64,000 nt of DNA from Prevotella sp. P3-122 (GCF_002251365.1 NZ_NPJH01000034.1:1-64000); one strand, 5' to 3'. Counted from the first letter of the stretch, positions 8,881-18,347 are shown. Numbers and translations are program-made. Notes: a model not told the origin generated them from the letters alone.

Positions 8881-9852
8881 TTAATAAAATGGTTGCCAGC
8901 CACCAAGCTGCTTTATGGAAATATTTATTGCCTCAATATTGACGATATGCTCGGGTCGGAACCTTCTGTCGCCATGAACCATAACCTTTCTGTTGCTCGT
9001 CAAAGTGAACTTTGCGCATGCCTGCTCATCGGTTGTTCCATTGCAGATGTACTCGTCGTTGCCTATCCACACATGGGTTCCACGCACGGCATCACGAAAT
9101 GTTACCCGCACCCATCCAACAAATCCCTTGTCGAAGTCGTAGACAATGGTGTCGCCTTGTAGGTCGAAATAGTTGTATGAAGAAATTTTGTTTACGGTAT
9201 AAGCAGCGCACTGTTGCCGCCATGGTGTTGAGGAAATGTTGGGTGCTGTGGCACAACATGCTGTCCATAGGGCTGGCGACCATCCGTTATGATATTTCCA
9301 TGTCGTGCGGTTCTGCCGTCCATCGATAGTCTCGCCACCGTGGCCGTTGAGTGATGCTGGTGCCAGCCTGCATAGCCAGGTGTTGTCTGATGGGAAAGAG
9401 AAAGCTGTGCCATCAGGCATGTGTCCGCTGAACGCTACTGCTATCTGTTGTCTGTCTACAGAGTGGGCTGTAGGGCAGTACCATATAGCGAGCGTTACGG
9501 TGTCGCTATTGATGAGCCTTGTTACATCGTAGGTTGCCGATATAGGCTGGCCATCGTCATTGCTGCGGTATGGTGTTAGGACATGTCTGCTGGCATTGCG
9601 TCCGTTTACGTACAGCTCGGCATACCCCGTTGTGGCGATGATGACATGGGCATTGGCCGGCCGTTGGCTAAAATGATACTGCCTGCGGAACCATACCTGT
9701 GACGTGGAGTCTGGACTAGGTGCAGACAGCCACAGCCCGTCAGTGCCCCAGTTGGGTATGAAGGCAAAGCCGTCAGCATATGCAGTGAGAGAAAGGAGGA
9801 ACAGCAATGGCAACAAGATGGCCATTGGAGCAACCTTATGTCTATAAGTCAT
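8881..9852 (-). CDS. Secreted protein with alpha-L-rhamnosidase N-terminal-like domain
   Basis: 323 residues from the ATG at 9852, which places a signal peptide (LLPLLFLLSLTAYADG) correctly; the longer frame to 9930 would run into the gyrB terminator and is rejected. The mature part shows W-rich carbohydrate-binding features: VWFRRQYHF, AELYVNGRNAS and YDVTRLINSDTVTLAIWY, typical of the N-terminal beta-sandwich (Bac_rhamnosid_N type) of alpha-L-rhamnosidases, and then DKGFVGWVRVTFRD like the following domain. The catalytic (alpha/alpha)6 barrel is missing, so this may be a stand-alone binding protein or a shortened enzyme. Confidence 0.7.
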   Translation of the reverse strand: MTYRHKVAPMAILLPLLFLLSLTAYADGFAFIPNWGTDGLWLSAPSPDSTSQVWFRRQYHFSQRPANAHVIIATTGYAELYVNGRNASRHVLTPYRSNDDGQPISATYDVTRLINSDTVTLAIWYCPTAHSVDRQQIAVAFSGHMPDGTAFSFPSDNTWLCRLAPASLNGHGGETIDGRQNRTTWKYHNGWSPALWTACCATAPNISSTPWRQQCAAYTVNKISSYNYFDLQGDTIVYDFDKGFVGWVRVTFRDAVRGTHVWIGNDEYICNGTTDEQACAKFTLTSNRKVMVHGDRRFRPEHIVNIEAINISIKQLGGWQPFY

Positions 9853-9921
9853 CGGTATATGGTGGGGATAGATGTGGTAGATGTGAGAGGGTGGATATAT
9901 GATGGGAGTTAAAAAAGATGA

Positions 9922-9954
9922 GGGAGCCATGCGCTGTTTAATTGCAAGGCTCCC
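9922..9954 (-). terminator. Rho-independent terminator of gyrB
   Basis: GGGAGCC (9922-9928) pairs with GGCTCCC (9948-9954); on the minus strand the stem is followed within four bases by a run of six T residues. It lies just after the gyrB stop codon. Confidence 0.75.
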
Positions 9955-9972
9955 ACAATATAAATATGTGTA

Positions 9973-11943
9973 TCAAGCGTCAATATTGGCGTAGGTGGCG
10001 TTCTTCTCTATGAACTCGCGTCTCGGCTCCACATCGTCGCCCATGAGCATGGAGAATATCTCGTCGGCCTCGGCAGCATTCTCTATCGTAACCTGCTTGA
10101 GCAATCGGCTCTTGGGGTCCATGGTCGTTTCCCACAACTGCTCAGGGTTCATCTCTCCAAGACCTTTGTAGCGCTGGGTGTGCAGTGCCTTGTCGTCATC
10201 GCGTCCGTCTACGTACTTGTCGATGAAAGCTTGACGCTGCTGCTCTGTATAGCAGTACTCGCTGAACTTCTTATAGGTACACTTGTAGAGTGGGGGAGTG
10301 GCTATGTAGAGATGGCCTTCCTGGATAACCTTCGGCATGAAGCGGTAGAAAAGCGTCATGATAAGTGTGTCGATGTGAGAGCCATCGACGTCGGCATCGG
10401 TCATGATGATAATCTTGTCGTAGCGCAGCTTGTCAGTATTTGCCTCCTTGGAGTCCTCGCCGTCGACACCGAAGCGTACGCCTATGGACTGGATGATGTT
10501 CATCACCGACTCTGCCTCGAACACCTTGTGCCACTGCACCTTCTCGACATTCAGAATCTTGCCTCGCAGAGGAAGAATGGCCTGTGTATAGCGGTCTCGT
10601 CCCTGCTTGGCAGAGCCACCTGCCGAGTCACCCTCGACAAGGAATATCTCGCATGCCTTCGGATCCTTGTTGGAACAGTCGGCAAGTTTTCCCGGCAGTC
10701 CTCCTCCTGTCATCACGCTCTTGCGCTGCACGCTCTCGCGAGCCTTACGTGCGGCGATACGTGCCGTTGCGGCGAGAACCACCTTCTCGCATATCTGCTT
10801 GGCCTCAGTGGGATGTTCCTCAAGATAGTATGCCAGTGCCTCGTTGACAGCCTGCTGTACGGCTCCCTGCACCTCGCTGTTGCCGAGCTTGGTCTTGGTC
10901 TGTCCCTCGAACTGTGGTTCGGCAACCTTTATGGAGATTACTGCGGTAAGACCCTCACGGAAATCCTCGGGGGCAATATCTACCTTAGCCTTCTCAATCT
11001 GCTTGGAAATGGCGGCATCAGCCTCAGCGTAGGCTTTGAGCGTACGGGTGAGAGCCATGCGGAAACCTGTCAGATGGGTACCACCCTCGATGGTGTTGAT
11101 GTTGTTTACGTACGAGTGAATGTTTTCCGAGTAGTCGGTGTTGTACATTATCGCAATCTCGATAGGTATGTTGTTCTTCTCTGTCTTCAGATAGATTACA
11201 TCATCGAAGAGATGCTGGCGGTGACGGTCTACGTAGCGTACGAATTCTTTTAGTCCGTCCTTGGCGTGGAACACTTCCTGCTTGGTCTTTCCGTCTTCGT
11301 CGGGACGGAGGTCGGTAAGTGTTATGCGTATTCCAGCGTTCAGGTATGCCAGCTCACGCATGCGGCGTGCGATGATGTCCCACTGGTAGTGTGTTGTCGT
11401 GAACACCGTCGGGTCTGGCCAGAACTGCTGCCGTGTACCACGTAGAGTGGTTTCTCCGACAACCTTTACGGGATATAGCGGCTTTCCTTTCTCGTATTCC
11501 TGCTGGTAAATCTTTCCATCACGGAACACCTGCGACATCATGTGTGTGGACAGTGCGTTAACGCAGCTTACACCGACACCATGCAGACCACCGCTGACCT
11601 TGTATGAGCCCTTGTCAAACTTACCTCCTGCATGCAGAACCGTCATAACAACCTCAAGGGCACTCTTGTGCAGCTTCTCGTGTTCGTCAACAGGTATACC
11701 TCGTCCATTGTCCTGCACGGTTATGGACTCATCCTCATTGATGGTAACCTCTATGTCCGTGCAATAGCCGGCCATAGCCTCGTCGATGGAGTTGTCCACA
11801 GTCTCGTTTACTAGATGGTGAAGACCTTTCTCGCTGATATCGCCAATATACATAGCCGGGCGCTTGCGCACGGCCTCAAGGCCTTCAAGCACCTGGATGT
11901 TACTGGCTGAATAATTATTCTCAGTGTTCTGATTTGTTGTCAT
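9973..11943 (-). CDS. gyrB: DNA gyrase subunit B
   Basis: 656 residues, typical for the short Bacteroidetes GyrB without the large proteobacterial insert. The N-terminal GHKL ATPase shows NETVDNSIDEAMAG (near residue 46), DNGRGIPV and GGLHGVGVSCVNAL; the TOPRIM domain shows EGDSAGGSAKQGRDR and TDADVDGSHI, and the C-terminus QRYKGLGEMNPEQLWETTMD is the classic GyrB ending. With GyrA (not in the window) it introduces negative supercoils at the cost of ATP. A -7 element TATCTTTG lies at 11976-11969 on the minus strand, 25 bases before the start codon. A terminator follows at 9922-9954. Confidence 0.97.
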   Translation of the reverse strand: MTTNQNTENNYSASNIQVLEGLEAVRKRPAMYIGDISEKGLHHLVNETVDNSIDEAMAGYCTDIEVTINEDESITVQDNGRGIPVDEHEKLHKSALEVVMTVLHAGGKFDKGSYKVSGGLHGVGVSCVNALSTHMMSQVFRDGKIYQQEYEKGKPLYPVKVVGETTLRGTRQQFWPDPTVFTTTHYQWDIIARRMRELAYLNAGIRITLTDLRPDEDGKTKQEVFHAKDGLKEFVRYVDRHRQHLFDDVIYLKTEKNNIPIEIAIMYNTDYSENIHSYVNNINTIEGGTHLTGFRMALTRTLKAYAEADAAISKQIEKAKVDIAPEDFREGLTAVISIKVAEPQFEGQTKTKLGNSEVQGAVQQAVNEALAYYLEEHPTEAKQICEKVVLAATARIAARKARESVQRKSVMTGGGLPGKLADCSNKDPKACEIFLVEGDSAGGSAKQGRDRYTQAILPLRGKILNVEKVQWHKVFEAESVMNIIQSIGVRFGVDGEDSKEANTDKLRYDKIIIMTDADVDGSHIDTLIMTLFYRFMPKVIQEGHLYIATPPLYKCTYKKFSEYCYTEQQRQAFIDKYVDGRDDDKALHTQRYKGLGEMNPEQLWETTMDPKSRLLKQVTIENAAEADEIFSMLMGDDVEPRREFIEKNATYANIDA

Positions 11944-12034
11944 TTTTGGTTATTCGCTTAGTAATGTGCAAAGATAACAAAAAAAAATGGAATATGGAAA
12001 AAATACCGAGATTGTTTTTTGCTAAAATACAATA

Positions 12035-12060
12035 GGCCACGAACCTTTCGGATCGTGGCC
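12035..12060 (-). terminator. Terminator hairpin between rpsT and gyrB
   Basis: GGCCACGA (12035-12042) pairs perfectly with TCGTGGCC (12053-12060) around a 10-base loop. It lies just after the rpsT stop on the minus strand; T-rich sequence on both sides is compatible with termination of rpsT. Confidence 0.8.
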
Positions 12061-12096
12061 TTTATTTCTTTCCACTTATCAGCTTGTGGCTTGTTG

Positions 12097-12351
12097 TTAT
12101 CCCAAGCTGTTAATGTGAAGAGCGAGGCTTGACTTAAGGTTTGCAGCCTTGTTCTTGTGGATGATATTGGTCTTTGCCAATTTGTCGAGCATCTTCTGTA
12201 CAGAAGGATAGAGCTTTACAGCCTCTTCCTTGTCTGTCATTGCACGCAGTTTGCGTACTGCATTACGCATTGTCTTTGCATAATACTTGTTATGCAGAGT
12301 CTTGGTCTTTGTCTGACGAATTCTCTTAACTGATGATTTGTGGTTTGCCAT
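12097..12351 (-). CDS. rpsT: 30S ribosomal protein S20
   Basis: 84 residues, strongly basic, beginning [17 protein letters not shown], the standard S20 start, with the conserved helical bundle and the [16 protein letters not shown]-terminus. S20 binds 16S rRNA in the small-subunit body early in assembly. It follows tRNA-Glu by 27 bases on the same strand and is likely read from the tRNA promoter; a hairpin terminator lies at 12035-12060. Confidence 0.97.
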   Translation of the reverse strand: MANHKSSVKRIRQTKTKTLHNKYYAKTMRNAVRKLRAMTDKEEAVKLYPSVQKMLDKLAKTNIIHKNKAANLKSSLALHINSLG

Positions 12352-12378
12352 CTTTATGTATTTTCTTTTTATTCTTTG

Positions 12379-12450
12379 TAGTCCCTAGCAGAATCGAACT
12401 GCTCTTTAGAGAATGAAAATCTCTCGTCCTAACCGATAGACGAAGGGACC
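12379..12450 (-). tRNA. tRNA-Glu (UUC)
   Basis: Minus strand from 12450 to 12379. The acceptor arm GGTCCCT pairs with AGGGACT (the first pair is G-U), the D-arm contains TCGGTTAGGAC, the anticodon loop is TTTTCAT with anticodon TTC, and the T-arm contains CAGTTCGATTCTG. The 3' CCA is not encoded. All arms fold normally. Confidence 0.95.
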
Positions 12451-12469
12451 ATACCTTATTTAGCGGGTG

Positions 12470-12501
12470 CAAAGTTAATGCATTTTTCCGAATGCGCCAA
12501 A
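12470..12501 (-). promoter_or_regulatory. Promoter of tRNA-Glu (and probably rpsT)
   Basis: On the minus strand TTTG (12501-12498), a 20-base spacer and TAACTTTG (12477-12470) match the Bacteroidetes -33/-7 consensus; the tRNA begins 20 bases further on. Confidence 0.75.
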
Positions 12502-12540
12502 TTTTCTATAGTTTTTTTTCTATAAGCATTTGATTTTTTG

Positions 12541-12548
12541 TACTTTTG
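12541..12548 (+). promoter_or_regulatory. -7 promoter element of recO, almost on the start codon
   Basis: TACTTTTG fits TAnnTTTG and ends seven bases before the recO ATG; TTTC at 12517-12520 may act as a weak -33 element with a 20-base spacer. The geometry predicts a leaderless or nearly leaderless mRNA. Confidence 0.55.
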
Positions 12549-12555
12549 CATCATT

Positions 12556-13281
12556 ATGTTGACTAAAACAAGAGCACTGGTTCTTAGAACTGTTAAATAT
12601 GGCGAATCTAAATTAATAGCGGATTTGCTTACAGAGGAAATAGGAAGGGTTGGCATTGTAGCCAATATTCCGCAATCGTCAAGGGGAAGGGCTGCAAGAG
12701 CCTTTTTCCAGCCGCTCACGCTACTTGACATAGAAATAGACTACAGGCAGACCATGCAGCTGCAAAAATATCGTAATGTCAGCAATCTGCTGCCATACAC
12801 CTCCTTGACAATGAATCCCGTTAAAACATGCATAGTGATGTTTCTATCGGAGTTCCTCTATCATGTCACCAGGGACGAACAACAGAACCATGCGCTTTTC
12901 AGCTACATTGTAAACAGTCTGGAATGGCTCGATGCAAAGGAGGATAGCTTTGCCAATTTCCATCTGGTTTTCATGATGAGGCTTGCGAAGTTCATCGGTT
13001 TCTCCCCCAATCTGGAAGGCTATTGCGAGGGGTGCTATTTTGACCTTCGGAGCGGTTGTTTTGAGACTGGTCTGCCGTGTCATGGTGATATAGTGCTGCC
13101 TGACGAAGCAAGAGTTATAGTGACGCTTACAAGAATGAACTACGAAAATATGCACCTGTTCTCAATGTCGAGGACAGAGAGAAACAGGTGCATGGATGTT
13201 GTTCTGAAATATTATGCCATACACGTGCCCAACTTCCCTGAGCTGAAATCGCTTGAGGTTCTACGCTCACTATTCTCGTAA
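12556..13281 (+). CDS. recO: DNA repair protein RecO
   Basis: 241 residues starting MLTKTRALVLRTVKYGESKL, the typical RecO OB-fold start, followed by the helical domain with a Cys cluster (YCEGCYFDLRSGCFETGLPC) like the zinc site of many RecO proteins. RecO loads RecA on SSB-coated DNA together with RecR in the RecF pathway. I chose ATG 12556 over the open frame from 12538 because TACTTTTG at 12541-12548, the promoter -7 element, lies between them; the transcript would begin at or within a few bases of the ATG. Convergent with ftsZ. Confidence 0.93.
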   Translation: MLTKTRALVLRTVKYGESKLIADLLTEEIGRVGIVANIPQSSRGRAARAFFQPLTLLDIEIDYRQTMQLQKYRNVSNLLPYTSLTMNPVKTCIVMFLSEFLYHVTRDEQQNHALFSYIVNSLEWLDAKEDSFANFHLVFMMRLAKFIGFSPNLEGYCEGCYFDLRSGCFETGLPCHGDIVLPDEARVIVTLTRMNYENMHLFSMSRTERNRCMDVVLKYYAIHVPNFPELKSLEVLRSLFS

Positions 13282-13326
13282 GCCCCTGCGTTTTCGGTAT
13301 GGACTGCCACTTGAAGGCTAACGGGG

Positions 13327-14646
13327 TCAGGCGAAGCTTATCACTCCCTGTATCTCCTTGCCCTTGTCGTCATTGGCTGTACTGATGCCGTTGGCCTGAT
13401 TGCGTATTTCCTCAAGCATCTGCCTTGTGCGCTTGTAGGTAGGTGTATTCTCGACAGCCAGTATCACATCCTCGTTGTCAAGGTCTTCCTGACGGAAGAG
13501 ATATATGTGTGGGTGCCTCTTGTACTGCGTCTTGTTGCCGTCCTTGTAGTACCGGTTGCGGCGGTCTTGCTTCTCGGCAGCCTTGTCCTCTTCCTCCCTA
13601 CGTCTCTTGTCTTCCTCCTGTGTGCGCTTTTTGGCGTGTCCACTCATGCCGTCGACATCCTCGATGCCGAAACCGGTTGCCAGAATGGTAACCTTCACGG
13701 TGTTGTCGAGGTCGGGGTCGAGAGCCAATCCCCATTTAAGCTCGAAGTCCTCGCCGAACTTTGCCATGAAGTCATTGACATCGTTCATCTCGTCCATGGT
13801 GAGCCCAGGACTTTCGGTATTGGTACTTGAGAAGGTTATGGAAAGCAGAATCTTCTTGGAGTTGAAAACATCGTTGTCGTTGAGCAACGGTGAGTTGAGG
13901 GCATCGTCGATAGCCTTCTTCACGCGTCCCTCGCCCTTTCCGTAGCCTGTACTCATAATGGCCACGCCACCATCCTTAAGTACGGTCTTCACATCGTTGA
14001 AGTCAAGATTGATTAGTCCATGAACGGTGATAATCTCCGCAATGCTCTTTGCTGCGATGCTCAGAGTGTCATCGGCCTTGGCAAAGGCATCGAGGACAGC
14101 CAGGTCAGGATATATTTCCCGGAGTCTCTCGTTGTTGATTACGAGCAACGCATCGACGTGCTTTGCCATTTCCTCGACACCGTCGAGAGCCTGGTCAATC
14201 TTCTTAGGACCCTCGAAGCGGAAGGGAATAGTGACTATACCCACAGTGAGGATGCCGAGTTCCTTGCTTACTCTTGCTATTACAGGAGCGGCACCAGTAC
14301 CTGTGCCACCACCCATGCCGGCAGTGATGAACGCCATCTTGGTTCCATCGCTGAGCATGTTTTTAATGTCATCGAGTGTCTCCTCGGCAGCCTGACGTGC
14401 ACGTTCAGGCTTGTTGCCAGCGCCGAGTCCTTCCTTTCCCAGTTGCAGATGCACAGGAACTGGCGAGTCGTTGAGTGCCTGGTTGTCTGTGTTGCAGAGT
14501 ACGAAAGTGACGTCGTGTATGCCGTCGCGATACATGTGATTGACAGCGTTGCCTCCACCTCCGCCAACGCCTATTACTTTTATTATGCTGTTGCCCTTCT
14601 CTTCCTCTCCGAAGTCGAGAATGGACGGTTTCTTATTGTCTGCCAT
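13327..14646 (-). CDS. ftsZ: Cell division protein FtsZ
   Basis: 439 residues. Tubulin-like GTPase that forms the division ring. The GTP-binding signature GGGTGTG is at residues 112-118 within TAGMGGGTGTGAAP; VGGGGGNAVNHM is near residue 27 and the T7 loop NLDFNDVK near residue 214. A long charged linker (KKRTQEEDKRRREEEDKAAE) leads to a C-terminal peptide-like motif TPTYKRTRQML, after which about 30 further residues follow; the extension beyond the presumed FtsA-binding peptide is worth noting. Last gene of the dcw operon, 60 bases after ftsA. Confidence 0.97.
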   Translation of the reverse strand: MADNKKPSILDFGEEEKGNSIIKVIGVGGGGGNAVNHMYRDGIHDVTFVLCNTDNQALNDSPVPVHLQLGKEGLGAGNKPERARQAAEETLDDIKNMLSDGTKMAFITAGMGGGTGTGAAPVIARVSKELGILTVGIVTIPFRFEGPKKIDQALDGVEEMAKHVDALLVINNERLREIYPDLAVLDAFAKADDTLSIAAKSIAEIITVHGLINLDFNDVKTVLKDGGVAIMSTGYGKGEGRVKKAIDDALNSPLLNDNDVFNSKKILLSITFSSTNTESPGLTMDEMNDVNDFMAKFGEDFELKWGLALDPDLDNTVKVTILATGFGIEDVDGMSGHAKKRTQEEDKRRREEEDKAAEKQDRRNRYYKDGNKTQYKRHPHIYLFRQEDLDNEDVILAVENTPTYKRTRQMLEEIRNQANGISTANDDKGKEIQGVISFA

Positions 14647-14706
14647 ATTTGTTTCGTTTTATGGTTATAGAACCCACCTTTATATTAATATGTATTAGGA
14701 AGCTCC

Positions 14707-16146
14707 TTATTCCTCCTCTTCCGTCATTTTCTTTAGGAAGCTCTTTATGCCTTTCCACGACCTGTTAAAAAGCGAGTTGTCGCGGCGCCTTCTCTCGGCC
14801 TCGGCCTCCTCTTCGAGTCTTTGCCTTTCAAGTTCCTCCTCAGCCTCGCGTTTCTTTCTTGCCTCCTCCTCAGCCTTTTGCTTCTCAGCTTCGGTAATCA
14901 CCACTCCTGAGCCAGAAGTCCTCTGTGGCTTATGTTCGCCGGTCTGCTGACCATTAGCAGGCTTCACCTCTGGTGCTATGCCAAAGAGGTCGTTTGATAT
15001 CTCGTCGCCCGCACAGTTCATGTCACCCTTTGCAAGAAGTCCGAGAATAGTGTTCAGCGTACCGTCGTGGGCTGTGATGGCGGGATTGTTGGAGTTGATG
15101 GTCTGAGTTACAAACTTTGCCACCCTAATCTTGTCGATGTGTGTGGTGTTTCGGAATGCCTGCTCGATGTTCTTCATGTTGGCACCTCCACCAGTGAGCA
15201 CTATACCTCCGAGCAGCTTGTCGACATATTCGTTAGGTATCTGATACCATGCGTTCTCGATGATTTCCAGCATACGCGCCTCAACAATTTCAATGAACTT
15301 CCTGCTGTCAACGCTCCTGTCGTTGTCAATGGGATATTTCTTGGTATTGTCAATGTCGTCGTTGTCTGTATATGCGCAACCATACTTTATTTTCATATTC
15401 TCTGCATCCTTGTCCTCCATCTGCAGCGACGCGATATCCTTGGTGATATTGTTGCTTCCAAGTGGAATGACAGCCAGATGACGCAGAATGTTCTTTGAGT
15501 ATACGGATACTGTCGTTGTGTCGGCACCAAGGTCTACGAGCATACATCCCGAACGTTTCTCGGCCGTTGTCAGCACGCTTTCGGCGAGTGCGAGCGGAGC
15601 GAGGTACATCTCAGCAATGGCGATGCCGGCGTTGTCGAAGCACTTGTTGAGGTTGCGATAGAAAGTTTTCCTCCACAGGATGTTGAGGAAGTTTCCCTCC
15701 AGTCGCGTGCATTGTATGCCCACGGGGTCAATCTGGTATTGAGAGTCTACCTTGTATTCTTGTGTTGCCGCGTCGAGAATTTCCTGCTCGGGATATGACA
15801 TGTTGCGGTTTGCGTCCATCAGTTCGTTAATCATATCCTGCGACACCGTTGTTTCCACGGGCAGGTTCTTGACATTAACACTCTTGACGCTGCGTATGGA
15901 CTGTCCTCCTACGCCAACATAAACATGTGTAATCTTCGTCTTCAGATTGTTTTCCAACTTCTTGACAATAGTCATCAAGGCCTGTGCTGTCTTGTCGATA
16001 TTGTACACAATGCCTTTCCTGATGCAGTCGGTGGAGTCCTCTTTGACAACAGCGAGGACGTTGATGCTGCCGTCAAGGTTCTTTCTTCCTGCGATACCTG
16101 TCATCTTCGATGACCCCAGTTCAATTGCTACTATAAAATCAGCCAT
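14707..16146 (-). CDS. ftsA: Cell division protein FtsA
   Basis: 479 residues, about 60 longer than E. coli FtsA. Actin-like ATPase tethering FtsZ to the membrane. The N-terminus FIVAIELGSSKMTGIAG and LVDLGADTTTVSVYS are the actin-fold phosphate loops; GGIVLTGGGANMKNIEQ is the adenosine motif. The extra length is a charged, Glu/Arg-rich predicted helix (from about residue 420), ending in SLFNRSWKGIKSFLKKM, which looks like the amphipathic membrane-targeting helix at the end of a long spacer. Located between ftsQ (three-base gap) and ftsZ. Confidence 0.95.
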   Translation of the reverse strand: MADFIVAIELGSSKMTGIAGRKNLDGSINVLAVVKEDSTDCIRKGIVYNIDKTAQALMTIVKKLENNLKTKITHVYVGVGGQSIRSVKSVNVKNLPVETTVSQDMINELMDANRNMSYPEQEILDAATQEYKVDSQYQIDPVGIQCTRLEGNFLNILWRKTFYRNLNKCFDNAGIAIAEMYLAPLALAESVLTTAEKRSGCMLVDLGADTTTVSVYSKNILRHLAVIPLGSNNITKDIASLQMEDKDAENMKIKYGCAYTDNDDIDNTKKYPIDNDRSVDSRKFIEIVEARMLEIIENAWYQIPNEYVDKLLGGIVLTGGGANMKNIEQAFRNTTHIDKIRVAKFVTQTINSNNPAITAHDGTLNTILGLLAKGDMNCAGDEISNDLFGIAPEVKPANGQQTGEHKPQRTSGSGVVITEAEKQKAEEEARKKREAEEELERQRLEEEAEAERRRRDNSLFNRSWKGIKSFLKKMTEEEE

Positions 16147-16149
16147 ACG

Positions 16150-16962
16150 CTATATTTCGTTTTCTTTTATGGTTTCTTTTCTTTTCTTACAGATTATCTG
16201 GTTGTCAAACTCCAGATTGACATATGAGTACTTGTTCCATCCGGCCTGTGAGAGTCCGTACTTGTAGAACTTCTCCAGCCTTGTAAGCTTTTTCTCAATG
16301 TAGTCATTGATGAGCTTGCTTCTTTCATTCTTGTCTTTAGCCGTGGGCAACTGTCCTATATATACTATGTGGTTGCCAACCCGTGGCACCAGCTCTATGC
16401 CCAGGTCGGGCAGAACGTTTATCTGGACGATGAGGTTTTTCCACATATTGTCGGTCATCAGGGTATTGGCTAATGATGAGATGTAAGCCTGCGCGTATCC
16501 TTTGCTTATCGAGCCTGTAGCTATGATAAGGTCGGAGGTGTAGTGCGAGTTCGGCATTATGCTGTTCTTGTCGTCGACATAATAGTCATCCCCGTTGGCC
16601 GCCTTTATTCTCACTATCGGCATTCGCTGTGTAAGGTTTATGCACACACATCCGTCCTGAGTCTTGTAGCATTCGGCCGTCTTTACAAATGGTGACATTT
16701 TAAGTGTTTCCTCGATTTCTCTGGTATTGATGTTGGCCATCTGTCTTGAGAGCGGGTATATATGTGCCTTCTGCAACCTTCCTTTGATCTCCTTTGCATC
16801 AATAAAGCCATTGGTGTTTACATCCTGAATATTGATGTCAACCTTGACACACAGGTTACTTGTTTCATCGGGTTTGTTAAACGCGGTGAAGGCAAGAATG
16901 ATGTATGCGCCCAGAATTACGTCGAGGGCTATGAGTCCTGTTTTCTTCCAGTTCAGTCTCAT
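16150..16962 (-). CDS. ftsQ: Cell division protein FtsQ/DivIB
   Basis: 270 residues: a short basic cytoplasmic start, one transmembrane helix (about residues 10-29, GLIALDVILGAYIILAFTAF), then a POTRA-like segment (VKVDINIQDVNTNGFIDAKE) and a beta domain (TQRMPIVRIKAANGDDYYVD). FtsQ links early and late division proteins in the periplasm. Its start overlaps the murC stop by four bases, indicating translational coupling. Confidence 0.88.
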   Translation of the reverse strand: MRLNWKKTGLIALDVILGAYIILAFTAFNKPDETSNLCVKVDINIQDVNTNGFIDAKEIKGRLQKAHIYPLSRQMANINTREIEETLKMSPFVKTAECYKTQDGCVCINLTQRMPIVRIKAANGDDYYVDDKNSIMPNSHYTSDLIIATGSISKGYAQAYISSLANTLMTDNMWKNLIVQINVLPDLGIELVPRVGNHIVYIGQLPTAKDKNERSKLINDYIEKKLTRLEKFYKYGLSQAGWNKYSYVNLEFDNQIICKKRKETIKENEI

Positions 16963-18338
16963 TGTTTGGCTTCAATAATATTTGCTATCTGTGGAACCTG
17001 GTTGTCCAGATCGCCCGCTCCTAATACTATCAGCACGTCGAAGTCACGTTCCTTGACGAGTCCTATGACCTCGTCCTTGCTGATGAGGCTTTTCTCCACT
17101 CCCTCCTTGAGGTTGTCATAGATGAGCTTGCTTGTGACGCCAGGAATAGGTTCCTCGCGTGCAGGGTATATGTCGCATAGTATGACCTCGTCGAGCTGGC
17201 TCAGGGCATCAGCAAATTCCTTATAGAAGTCGCGTGTGCGAGTGTAGAGGTGAGGCTGGAAAATAGCCGTTATCTTACGGTTCTGATACAGCTGCCTGAT
17301 GCTCCTTGCGCTATGGTATATCTCGTTGGGATGGTGTGCGTAGTCGGAGAGCAGCACGTGGCGGTCGTTCTTGATGTAGAAGTCGAAGCGTCGCTCCACA
17401 CCCTTGTATGTAGCCATTCCGTAGCGTAGCTCCTGGGCCGTGCAGCCATTGAGCTGTGCCATGGCCATGGCAGCGATGGCGTTCTCGATGTTGATTGGCA
17501 CGGGGTTGCCAAGCTCTACATTCTCTACATTCTCTATTGGCGATACGAAGTCGAAGGTTATGGTGCCATTGTCAATCTTGATGTTGCTGGCATGGAAATC
17601 GCCCTTGTCGAGGCTGTATTCGTATACCTTTACGCCTGGGCTAACGTTGGCCTTCATCTCCAGTCCGGTATGTATGATAAGTGCTCCACCTTCTTGTATG
17701 AGTTCCGTATAGTGACGGAAACTTTCAAGGTAGGCCTCCTTGGTACCATATATATCGAGATGGTCGGGATCGGTAGCTGTGATGACGCTCATCCATGGTC
17801 TGAGCCAATGGAATGAGCGGTCAAACTCATCGGCCTCAATAACTACATAGTCACTGTTGTCAGACAGGATGTAGTTAGTACCGTAGTTCTTGGAGATGCC
17901 CCCGAGGAAAGCGTTGCAGTCGATGCTGCTCTGGTGCATTATATGTGCGCACATCGTCGATGTTGTTGTCTTGCCGTGTGTACCGGCCACGCACAGTCCC
18001 TTGTGAGTGCGTGTAAGGGTGCCCAGCACCTGTGCCCTTTTCTCTATAACGAAATTGCCGTTGCGGAAGAACTGCAGTTCCTTATGTGCCTCTGGTATGG
18101 CGGGAGTATATATGACGAGACACGATTTTTGGTTCTTGCATGCGTGGGGAATTTCGTCCACGTTCTCCTCGTAGTGAATGAGCATGCCCTCCTTCTCAAG
18201 CTGCTTAGTCAGTTTTGTCGGAGTCTTGTCATATCCAGCCACTACCATTCCTTTGTGTATGAAATAGCGTGCAAGGGCACTCATGCCGATGCCGCCTGCA
18301 CCAATGAAGTATACTGCTTTGATATCTTTTATTTCCAT
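16959..18338 (-). CDS. murC: UDP-N-acetylmuramate--L-alanine ligase
   Basis: 459 residues. Adds the first amino acid (L-Ala) to UDP-MurNAc in peptidoglycan synthesis. The N-terminal UDP-binding loop is FIGAGGIGMSALARYF, the ATP loop is GTHGKTTTS near residue 120, and the Mur ligase C-terminal domain contains YAHHPNEI and FQPHLYTRTRDF, MurC-specific signatures. It sits 9 bases after murG and overlaps ftsQ. Confidence 0.96.
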   Translation of the reverse strand: MEIKDIKAVYFIGAGGIGMSALARYFIHKGMVVAGYDKTPTKLTKQLEKEGMLIHYEENVDEIPHACKNQKSCLVIYTPAIPEAHKELQFFRNGNFVIEKRAQVLGTLTRTHKGLCVAGTHGKTTTSTMCAHIMHQSSIDCNAFLGGISKNYGTNYILSDNSDYVVIEADEFDRSFHWLRPWMSVITATDPDHLDIYGTKEAYLESFRHYTELIQEGGALIIHTGLEMKANVSPGVKVYEYSLDKGDFHASNIKIDNGTITFDFVSPIENVENVELGNPVPINIENAIAAMAMAQLNGCTAQELRYGMATYKGVERRFDFYIKNDRHVLLSDYAHHPNEIYHSARSIRQLYQNRKITAIFQPHLYTRTRDFYKEFADALSQLDEVILCDIYPAREEPIPGVTSKLIYDNLKEGVEKSLISKDEVIGLVKERDFDVLIVLGAGDLDNQVPQIANIIEAKQ

Positions 18339-18347
18339 TGTAGCCTT

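Noticed and set aside
9853-9930. Longer N-terminus for the rhamnosidase-N-like protein
   Set aside because: It would run into the gyrB terminator, is His/Tyr/Pro-rich and displaces the signal peptide from the N-terminus.
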